Shown here in pieces: positions 57,656-64,000 of a DNA stretch of 64,000 bases (the stretch's first letter is position 1; each line of letters begins with the position of its first letter). Origin of the DNA: Gordonia neofelifaecis NRRL B-59395 (GTDB lineage: Bacteria; Actinomycetota; Actinomycetes; Mycobacteriales; Mycobacteriaceae); the NCBI RefSeq assembly GCF_000192435.1, contig NZ_AEUD01000005.1, forward strand, positions 1-64,000. The letters run 5' to 3'. The translations under genes were made by a program, and so were the position numbers. The notes beneath the pieces were generated by a model. The model was not told where the DNA came from. It did no database searches and saw only the letters and a list, made by a program, of their open reading frames with translations.

Positions 57656-58165
57656 ATGACGAGACGGCATGCGGTGGTGCACACCGAACTGGGCGACCTG
57701 ACGATGATCGCCGACGGACCGGCGCTGGCCGCGGTGTACTTTCCGCATCACTGGCATCTTCCGCCGGAGTCGGACTACGGCGATCCGGTGAGCGCCGACG
57801 ACGAGGTCTTCGCTCAGACCGCACGGGAGCTCGACGAGTACGTGGCAGGTGAGCGCAGGGAGTTCGACGTCGAGATCACGACGGCGGGGGACGAGTTCTC
57901 CGAGCGCGTGTGGGCCCTGCTCCGCGAGATCCCGTACGGAACGACGACGACCTACGGCGAGCTCGCGCGCCGGCTCGGCAACCCGAGACTGGCGCAGCGG
58001 GTGGGCCAATGCGTCGGACGGAATCCGATCAGCGTCATCGTTCCCTGCCATCGGGTGATCGGCGCCGACGGTTCGCTCACGGGCTACGCCGGCGGGCTTG
58101 ACCGCAAGCGGCGTCTGCTGGAGATCGAGGAACCGCCGGAGGCCGCCGAGGCCAGGCTGTTCTGA
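57656..58165 (+). CDS. ogt: Methylated-DNA-protein-cysteine methyltransferase
   Basis: A 169-residue suicide repair protein that removes alkyl groups from O6-alkylguanine. The acceptor Cys131 is in VIVPCHRVIG. The HTH that reads DNA is WALLREIPYGTTTTYGELA, with GQCVGRNP beyond it. The ATG at 57656 has GAGG eight bases upstream; an ATG at 57635 is less likely. The sigma factor gene begins three bases after the stop, so this is the first gene of a seven-gene repair unit. Confidence 0.93.
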   Translation: MTRRHAVVHTELGDLTMIADGPALAAVYFPHHWHLPPESDYGDPVSADDEVFAQTARELDEYVAGERREFDVEITTAGDEFSERVWALLREIPYGTTTTYGELARRLGNPRLAQRVGQCVGRNPISVIVPCHRVIGADGSLTGYAGGLDRKRRLLEIEEPPEAAEARLF

Positions 58166-58168
58166 CCG

Positions 58169-58654
58169 ATGCGAGAACCATTCGAGCGAACCGTCGAGCG
58201 GCACGGTGCCACCGTGCTGCGCGTGTGCCGCGCGGTGCTGGGTGCGGGGCCCGATGCCGACGACGCGTGGTCGGAGACCTTCCTCGCCGCATTGCGGGCT
58301 TGGCCCGACCTCGACGACGACACGAACGTCGAAGCCTGGCTGGTCCGGGTGGCGCAGCGCAAGGCGATCGACGTGACGCGGGCCCGCTCGCGCACCGCGG
58401 TCCCGACCGGTGATCTTCCCGACGGCCAGTCACACGACGGGATCCCCGGGCGCGACGGACACGATCTGTGGGCCGCGGTCGCGAAACTGCCCGAGCGGCA
58501 GCGCCTCGCGGTCGGCTACCACTACCTCGGCAGACTCTCGCACGTCGAGACCGCCGAGATCATCGGCGGCACACCTGCGGCGGTGCGCCGCGCCGCCGCC
58601 GACGGCATCAAGACTCTGCGCACCGTTTACCAGAAGGAGGACGGCGATGACTGA
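58169..58654 (+). CDS. ECF-type RNA polymerase sigma factor
   Basis: A 161-residue minimal sigma factor. Region 2 (about 4-73, with AWSETFLAALRAWPDLDDDT and AWLVRVAQRKAIDVTRARSR) and region 4 (about 103-157, with LPERQRLAVGYHYLGRLSHV and ETAEIIGGTPAAVRRAA) are both present, joined by a short linker. It lies between two alkyltransferase genes and overlaps the second by eight bases. No classical anti-sigma gene is near. It is likely to direct transcription of this cluster, which is inference. Confidence 0.87.
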   Translation: MREPFERTVERHGATVLRVCRAVLGAGPDADDAWSETFLAALRAWPDLDDDTNVEAWLVRVAQRKAIDVTRARSRTAVPTGDLPDGQSHDGIPGRDGHDLWAAVAKLPERQRLAVGYHYLGRLSHVETAEIIGGTPAAVRRAAADGIKTLRTVYQKEDGDD

Positions 58655-59246
58655 CATCGACCGGACCGGGCTGTTCCCGGTCTCCGACGACGACCTGAGT
58701 CGGCTGCGGGCCGGGCTCGCGACCGCCGCTGTCGAGGCGACCGTCCTGGACGTCGCCTACCGCACCGTCGACACTCCGATCGGACCGCTGCTGCTGGCGA
58801 CGACCGAGACCGGACTGGTGCGCGTCGCGTTCGAACGTGAGGGCTTCGACGCGGTGCTCGACGCGCTCGCGGCGACGGTGAGCCCGCGGCTCCTTCGTGC
58901 CCCGCGGCGACTCGATGCGGTGGCGGCGGAGCTCGAGGAGTACTTCGCCGGCCGGCGTCGCCTGTTCGACGTGCCGCTCGACTTCCGGCTGTCGTCCGGA
59001 TTCCGTCAGCGGGTGCAGCAGTATCTCCCGCACATCGGCTACGGCACCACGCAGTCGTACAAGGAGGTCGCGACGTCGGTCGGCAACCCGAACGCCGTCC
59101 GCGCCGTCGGGACCGCCTGCGCCACCAATCCGCTGCCCGTCGTGGTGCCGTGCCATCGGGTGCTGCGCGCCGACGGCGGACTCGGCGGGTATCTGGGCGG
59201 TGTCGAGGCGAAGACGTCGCTGCTGACCCTGGAAGGCGCGGCATGA
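58647..59246 (+). CDS. Second alkylated-DNA-cysteine methyltransferase, with N-terminal extension
   Basis: A 199-residue protein. The methyltransferase core begins near residue 38 (YRTVDTPIGPLLLATTETGL). Cys169 in VVPCHRVLRA is the acceptor, and the HTH is YLPHIGYGTTQSYKEVATSV. The first 37 residues, rich in acidic and leucine residues (FPVSDDDLSRLRAGLA), are not part of the usual core. The ATG at 58647 has AGAAGGAGG six bases upstream inside the sigma gene. Tight coupling to a sigma factor suggests it may sense damage for that protein. Confidence 0.87.
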   Translation: MTDIDRTGLFPVSDDDLSRLRAGLATAAVEATVLDVAYRTVDTPIGPLLLATTETGLVRVAFEREGFDAVLDALAATVSPRLLRAPRRLDAVAAELEEYFAGRRRLFDVPLDFRLSSGFRQRVQQYLPHIGYGTTQSYKEVATSVGNPNAVRAVGTACATNPLPVVVPCHRVLRADGGLGGYLGGVEAKTSLLTLEGAA

Positions 59247-59959
59247 GCGCCGTGGACATCGGCGCTCGGGTCGCCGAGGCCGACTGGGACGCAGTGGAAG
59301 ACGGACTCGACGCGGTGGGTGGCGCGGTCCTGCCGCAACTGCTGACCGCGGCGGAATGCGCCGGTCTCCGGATGCTCTACCGGGACGACGACCGCTTCCG
59401 ATCCACGATCGACATGGCGCGGTACCGGTTCGGCAGCGGCGAGTACCGGTACTTGTCGCGGCCGTACCCCGAGGTCGTCGAGGAACTCAAGCAGGCGCTG
59501 TATCCGCGACTGCTGCCGATCGTCCGCAACTGGTGGACCAGGCTCGGCAGAGCGCCGGAGTGGCCGGACTCGCTCGACGAATGGCTGGACCGCTGTCATC
59601 TCGCGGGACAGACCCGGTCGACGGCCATCCTGCTGCGGTACGGCGCCGGAGACTGGAACGCCCTGCATCGGGACCTGTACGGCGACATGGTCTTTCCGCT
59701 CCAGGTCGTGGTGAACCTGAGCGAGCCCGGCGCCGACCACACCGGCGGGGAGTTCCTTCTCGTGGAACAGCGGGCTCGCGCGCAGTCCCGCGGCACGTCG
59801 TTCACCGTCCCCCACGGGCACGGGCTCGCGTTCACCACGAGTGAGCGGCCGGTGGCCTCGGCGCGCGGCTGGTCGGCCGCACCGGTGCGTCACGGGGTGT
59901 CGACGGTTCACAGCGGTGAGCGGTTCAGCCTGGGGCTCGTCTTCCACGATGCCGCATGA
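59243..59959 (+). CDS. 2-oxoglutarate/Fe(II) oxygenase, PF09859-like
   Basis: A 238-residue double-stranded beta-helix oxygenase. ALHRDLYGDMVFP gives His142 and Asp144, and RHGVSTVHSGERFSLGLVFH gives the distal histidine and the 2-oxoglutarate arginine. It resembles the Oxygenase-NA family, which was predicted by genome analysis to act on damaged nucleic acid. Being next to AlkB and two alkyltransferases supports that. The ATG overlaps the preceding stop by ATGA. The substrate is not shown. Confidence 0.8.
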   Translation: MSAVDIGARVAEADWDAVEDGLDAVGGAVLPQLLTAAECAGLRMLYRDDDRFRSTIDMARYRFGSGEYRYLSRPYPEVVEELKQALYPRLLPIVRNWWTRLGRAPEWPDSLDEWLDRCHLAGQTRSTAILLRYGAGDWNALHRDLYGDMVFPLQVVVNLSEPGADHTGGEFLLVEQRARAQSRGTSFTVPHGHGLAFTTSERPVASARGWSAAPVRHGVSTVHSGERFSLGLVFHDAA

Positions 59960-59975
59960 GGGGAGGTAGGCGCTG

Positions 59976-60641
59976 ATGGACATGTTCTTCGACGACGGCG
60001 AACTCGGCCGGACGGTCCCCGCCCTGCCCGAGGGTGCGGTCCTGATCCCGAACTGGCTGACACCCGAACAGCAACGGTGGGTGGTCGGCCAGTTCCGGAC
60101 CTGGGCGGCGGGCCCGGTGCCACCGCACTCCGCGAGGATCGGCGCCCACCGAATGAGCGTGCAGACCGTCTGTCTCGGATGGCATTGGCGGCCATACGAA
60201 TACACTCGCGAGGCGACCGACGTCAACGGCCGTCGGGTGCTCGCCTTCCCGGAGTGGCTGGTACGGCTCGGACGACTGGCGCTCACCGCCGCGGGAGACC
60301 CCGCCGCCGACCTCTACACCCCGGACACCGCGCTGGTGAACTTCTACGACGACGCGGCGCGGATGGGAATGCACCAGGACCGGGACGAGCGTTCCTCGGC
60401 GCCGGTGGTCTCCCTCTCGATCGGTGACACCGCGCGCTTCCGATTCGGCAATTCCGACGGTCGCGGCAGGCCCTACACAGACCTCGACCTCGAGTCCGGC
60501 GACCTCTTCGTCTTCGGCGGCCCCGCGCGGTTCGCTTACCACGGGGTGCAGAAGGTGCTGCCGGGAACGGCGCCCGTCGACTGCGGTCTCGCAGCGGGCC
60601 GGATCAACATCACCCTCCGCGAGACCGGCCTGCCGGGCTGA
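59976..60641 (+). CDS. alkB: AlkB-type DNA demethylase
   Basis: A 221-residue 2-oxoglutarate/Fe(II) dioxygenase that oxidatively removes methyl groups from 1-methyladenine and 3-methylcytosine. MHQDRDE holds the metal ligands His133 and Asp135, YHGV the second histidine, and GRINITLRETG the RxNxTxR signature that binds 2-oxoglutarate and substrate. The ATG at 59976 has GGGGAGG upstream in the 16-base gap. It continues the repair unit. Confidence 0.92.
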   Translation: MDMFFDDGELGRTVPALPEGAVLIPNWLTPEQQRWVVGQFRTWAAGPVPPHSARIGAHRMSVQTVCLGWHWRPYEYTREATDVNGRRVLAFPEWLVRLGRLALTAAGDPAADLYTPDTALVNFYDDAARMGMHQDRDERSSAPVVSLSIGDTARFRFGNSDGRGRPYTDLDLESGDLFVFGGPARFAYHGVQKVLPGTAPVDCGLAAGRINITLRETGLPG

Positions 60642-60703
60642 ACACTCCACCGGCATACTCCACCCGCACGACGGATCCGGCCGTCGCCCGGTAGGAAGGA
60701 CAC

Positions 60704-61312
60704 ATGGCTGCAGAACCCGACCCCGGCGTCGTCGTCGGCGACGACGGTCTGGCGCGCCCCGCATGGGCGAGCGCCGATCCGCTGATGCGCACGTACTACG
60801 ACACCGAGTGGGGCATGCCGGTCCGCGACGAGCGCGGAATGTACGAGCGGCTCAGCCTCGAGGCGTTCCAGTCCGGGCTGTCGTGGGCGACGATCCTGCG
60901 GAAACGCCCGGCGTTCCGGGCGGCGTTCGACGACTTCGATCCGGAGAAGGTGGCCGCGTACGGCGACGACGACGTCGAGCGGCTGATGAACGACGCCGGA
61001 ATCGTCCGCAACCGGGCCAAGATCCAGGCCGCGATCACGAATGCGGGTGCGACGGTCGCCCTCCGCGAGAAGGGCGGCCTCGTCGATTTCGTCTGGGGCT
61101 TCCAACCTGCCGACACGCCGCGCCCGCGCACCTTCGCCGACGTTCCGACGCAGAGTGAGGAATCGAAGGCCATGGCCAAAGCCCTACGGAGAGAGGGGTT
61201 CTCATTCGTCGGTCCGACGACGATGTACGCCCTGATGGAGGCGGTCGGGATCGTCGACACCCATCTGATGGGTTCGCACCGGCGGGGGACGTCGGGCGTA
61301 TGGCCGGATTGA
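60704..61312 (+). CDS. tag: DNA-3-methyladenine glycosylase I
   Basis: A 202-residue Tag-type glycosylase. ARPAWASADPLMRTYYDTEW is the conserved N-terminus, FQSGLSWATILRKRPAFR follows, and GFSFVGPTTMYALMEAVGIV forms the substrate pocket. Near the C-terminus VDTHLMGSH contains a zinc-site histidine; the usual paired cysteines are not obvious. It excises 3-methyladenine. The ATG at 60704 has AGGAAGG nearby, and its end overlaps the next gene by 13 bases. Confidence 0.91.
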   Translation: MAAEPDPGVVVGDDGLARPAWASADPLMRTYYDTEWGMPVRDERGMYERLSLEAFQSGLSWATILRKRPAFRAAFDDFDPEKVAAYGDDDVERLMNDAGIVRNRAKIQAAITNAGATVALREKGGLVDFVWGFQPADTPRPRTFADVPTQSEESKAMAKALRREGFSFVGPTTMYALMEAVGIVDTHLMGSHRRGTSGVWPD

Positions 61313-62157
61313 CCTCGCTCCGGCTGGCGGCCGAGGGTCCCTTCGACCATCGCGGCGCCCTCGGCGTCCTGTCCGCGCACCGGATCGACGGACTCACGAG
61401 GATCGCCCCCGAGGCATGCCGCGTCACCCGGCTCCTCGAGATCGGCGGACGTGCAGAGCCGGTTCAGTGCACTCTGGACGGCGGCGGTGTCACCGTCGCC
61501 GTCGCGGACCCGGAACTGCTGCGTGGCGGCGCGGCGTCGCCGGTCGGCGCGCGGATCAGCGAGATGTTCGATCTCGGCGCCGACGTCCTGACGATCGACG
61601 AGCACCTGAGTCGCGATCCGGTGTTCGCGGACCAGATCGCGGTCCGACCGGGAATGCGGATCACCCGGATGGCCGATCCGTTCGAAGCCGTGGTCCTGAC
61701 GGTTCTCGGCCAGCAGGTGACGCTGGCGGCGGGGCGGCTGTTCGGATCGCGACTCGTCGCCGCGTTCGGGACGCCGGGACCGGCCGGATTGATGAGGTTC
61801 CCAGCTCCTCGAGTGCTGGCACGAGTTCCACCCGGCGAAGTGCAGTCCGCGCTGCGGGTCACCCGCGCCCGCGCCCGGACCGTGCTCGGCGTCGCGGCGT
61901 TCTTCGCCGACCGCGGTCCGTGGGTCGCGCTGCCCGCGCGCGAGGACCTCGCGCCGCTGTACGGCATCGGGCGGTGGACGCTCGACTATCTCGCCGTGCG
62001 GTCGACGACCGATCCCGACGTGTTCCCGGAGTCGGATGCAGTGCTGCGCCGCATGGTGCCGAACGCCGGCACTGTCAGCGAGCTGTGGCGACCGTACCGG
62101 AGCTATGCCGCTGTCCGTCTATGGGCGATGTCGGGATCGTGGCCGGCCGTCGGCTAG
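61300..62157 (+). CDS. alkA: DNA-3-methyladenine glycosylase II (AlkA-type)
   Basis: A 285-residue glycosylase with an AlkA N-domain (about 1-110) and HhH-GPD domain. PLYGIGRWTLDYLAVRS is the helix-hairpin-helix, and Asp246 in VFPESDAVLRR is the catalytic aspartate. It removes 3-methylpurines and other alkylated bases. It lacks the Ada N-terminal and AraC regions seen in fused AdaA-AlkA proteins. The start inside tag couples the two glycosylases, and the gene closes the unit. Confidence 0.9.
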   Translation: MAGLTSLRLAAEGPFDHRGALGVLSAHRIDGLTRIAPEACRVTRLLEIGGRAEPVQCTLDGGGVTVAVADPELLRGGAASPVGARISEMFDLGADVLTIDEHLSRDPVFADQIAVRPGMRITRMADPFEAVVLTVLGQQVTLAAGRLFGSRLVAAFGTPGPAGLMRFPAPRVLARVPPGEVQSALRVTRARARTVLGVAAFFADRGPWVALPAREDLAPLYGIGRWTLDYLAVRSTTDPDVFPESDAVLRRMVPNAGTVSELWRPYRSYAAVRLWAMSGSWPAVG

Positions 62158-62167
62158 CCCAGTTGCG

Positions 62168-62587
62168 TCAGAGCGGCGAAGGCGCCGGCACCACGCCCAT
62201 CCGCACCATCGCGCCGAGCTCGTCACGAACGCCCCAGTGTTCGGCGAGACGGTCGCCCTCGGTGCGGTAGATGTGCACGGTCGTCATCTCGTAGGGCTTC
62301 CCGGCCGCGGCCGGTCCGTGGAACTCAGCGAGACCGACGCCGGATGCGGTCGCGCGGATGACGATGCGATCCGGGGTCTCGATGAAGTCCTCGAGCCGGT
62401 AGCGGATCTGCAGCCCGTCGTGGACGAACCCGAGGATCTGCGCATAGCCGGCGGGACCCGGCTCCAAGGGGAATGGCGAACCGTGATCGACGAAATCGGT
62501 GGTCACGCACTCGGGCAGACACGACAGCTCCCCGGTGTTGATGGCGTCGAAGACCCGGTGGGCGGCGGGGGCGGCGGCATTGGACAT
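62168..62587 (-). CDS. SnoaL-like/NTF2-fold protein
   Basis: A 139-residue protein of the SnoaL polyketide-cyclase-like family. VFDAINTGELSCLPECVTTD and FVDHGSPFPLEPGPAGY with RLAEHWGVRDE match the fold and its buried acidic/histidine residues. It may be an isomerase or binding protein; the substrate is unknown. AGGAGG lies six bases before the ATG at 62587. It is divergent from the TetR gene at 62656 and is likely its target. Confidence 0.8.
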   Translation of the reverse strand: MSNAAAPAAHRVFDAINTGELSCLPECVTTDFVDHGSPFPLEPGPAGYAQILGFVHDGLQIRYRLEDFIETPDRIVIRATASGVGLAEFHGPAAAGKPYEMTTVHIYRTEGDRLAEHWGVRDELGAMVRMGVVPAPSPL

Positions 62588-62605
62588 GATGACCTCCTAT
62601 TGAGT

Positions 62606-62634
62606 AGAACATCATTCCAATGGAATAATCTTCC
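62606..62634. promoter_or_regulatory. Operator between SnoaL-like and TetR genes
   Basis: ATTCCAATGGAAT (62614-62626) is a perfect 13-base dyad. The symmetry extends imperfectly (11 of 14) over 62606-62634. It is centred in the 68-base gap between the divergent genes, suited to TetR binding. Confidence 0.75.
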
Positions 62635-62655
62635 ACCGGAAATGGAGCGTGGTCA

Positions 62656-63294
62656 ATGGCTCGGACCTACGACAACACCGCGAGATCCGAGGCGGCGTCC
62701 GCCACCCGGCGGCGGATCCTCGCCGGAGCGAGGAGGTTGATCGTCGACGGCGGTTACGCGACGTTCAGCATCGCCGCCCTCGCCGAATCCGCCCAGGTGA
62801 GTCCCCAGACGGTCTACAACTCGATCGGCGGCAAGTCCGCAGTGCTCAAAGCCGTCTACGACGTCGCGGTGGTGGGAGACGACGAACCGATACCGATGAG
62901 CAGGCGGCCCGAGTTCCTGAGACTCGGTGCAGCCGAGTCCGTGGACGAGTGGGCGGACGCGTACGCGCATCACACCGCGCGCCTGTATGAGCGGGTCGGG
63001 GAGATCGTCGGGGCGGTGCTCGGCCCGGGCGCACCTCAGGACCGCGGTGCGGGCGAGTTCGCGGCGACGATCGAACGCGAGCGTCGCGTCGGGTCGACGC
63101 ATGCAGTCACTGCGCTGGCTGATCGGATGGGCTGGCCGTCAGCGGACCTGCCGCAGATCGTCGACGCTGTGTGGACGCTCAACTCGCCCGACGTCTTCAG
63201 TCGTCTTGTCCGGCAGTCGGGCTGGTCTCCTGCGGAGTATGAGCGGTGGCTCGCCGGCCAACTGCGTGCCACCCTGCACGGGAGTGGGCGGTAG
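62656..63294 (+). CDS. TetR-family regulator
   Basis: A 212-residue TetR protein. RRRILAGARRLIVDGGYATF and VSPQTVYNSIGGKSAVLKAV form the HTH (about 18-66). The ligand domain includes a helix set ending at WLAGQLRATL. The ATG at 62656 has GGAG seven bases upstream. It probably represses the SnoaL-like gene through the dyad at 62606-62634. Confidence 0.88.
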   Translation: MARTYDNTARSEAASATRRRILAGARRLIVDGGYATFSIAALAESAQVSPQTVYNSIGGKSAVLKAVYDVAVVGDDEPIPMSRRPEFLRLGAAESVDEWADAYAHHTARLYERVGEIVGAVLGPGAPQDRGAGEFAATIERERRVGSTHAVTALADRMGWPSADLPQIVDAVWTLNSPDVFSRLVRQSGWSPAEYERWLAGQLRATLHGSGR

Positions 63295-63403
63295 GCGGCA
63301 CGGATCGGCAGTTCGACGGGGGCGTTCCGGCCGCTTACTCCAGCTAGCATCGCAGGTCGCTGCCCGGTCGAGTGTGTGCAAGGTCTCGCATTCCCCAGTC
63401 CGA

Positions 63404-63432
63404 TTGGATCAGGTCACTCCACGCGGGACAAT
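63404..63432 (+). promoter_or_regulatory. Putative promoter of icd
   Basis: TTGGAT (63404-63409) and GACAAT (63427-63432) are separated by 17 bases, about 60 bases before the icd start. This is a motif match only. Confidence 0.4.
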
Positions 63433-63444
63433 GGTGGACGCTGA

Positions 63445-64000
<556 letters not shown>

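Overview
The window is high-GC DNA from an actinobacterium of the order Mycobacteriales. A Gordonia-like organism is my best guess. The evidence is a complete 14-gene nuo operon, a plsB / HAD-plsC / wax ester synthase triad in the same order as in Mycobacterium tuberculosis, a 13E12-type DUF222/HNH gene, an LdtMt2-like L,D-transpeptidase, a monomeric NADP isocitrate dehydrogenase, many GTG starts, and dispersed repeats with GGTTGAGC and GTCGAAACC arms. The genus is inferred, since no database search was possible.

Layout. 1-2.4 kb: a tRNA 3' end, a LysR regulator and a divergent type II NADH dehydrogenase. 2.6-8.0 kb: an L,D-transpeptidase, an acyl-CoA dehydrogenase, and a PLP decarboxylase coupled to an MFS permease. 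8.2-13.4 kb: glycerolipid synthesis (PlsB, HAD-PlsC, WS/DGAT), followed by REP-like repeats. 13.7-21.1 kb: a ureide (allantoin) module made of a broken allantoinase, an NCS1 permease, a hydantoin/allantoin racemase, an ureidoglycine aminohydrolase, a DUF6986-like protein and an IclR regulator, with shared TTCC-N7-GGAA operators. 21-28 kb: single genes, including a GH3 glycosidase, a YggS-type PLP protein, a luciferase-like oxidoreductase and a two-hotdog thioesterase. 27.9-32.1 kb: a fatty-acid module of thiolase, TetR, acyl-CoA ligase and crotonase around a perfect TetR-type palindrome. 32.2-36.9 kb: small enzymes, then an accessory patch with a 13E12 HNH gene and a RelBE-type pair. 36.9-52.6 kb: nuoA to nuoN on the minus strand, nearly every gene overlapping the next. 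53-56.8 kb: acyl-CoA dehydrogenase, aldehyde dehydrogenase, TetR and an orphan receiver protein. 57.6-62.2 kb: a compact alkylation-damage cluster of Ogt, an ECF sigma factor, a second methyltransferase, a PF09859-like oxygenase, AlkB, Tag and AlkA. The end holds a SnoaL/TetR pair and the start of icd.

How the genes work together. Two NADH-oxidising routes (ndh and complex I) lie in one window. Several beta-oxidation enzymes would feed them reduced cofactors, while the plsB triad stores acyl chains as lipid. The ureide module is the clearest local regulon, because near-identical operators sit at both of its divergent promoters and next to the IclR gene. The alkylation cluster is the best candidate for an under-described system: a sigma factor without a recognisable anti-sigma gene is translationally coupled to a methyltransferase that carries an extra N-terminal segment.
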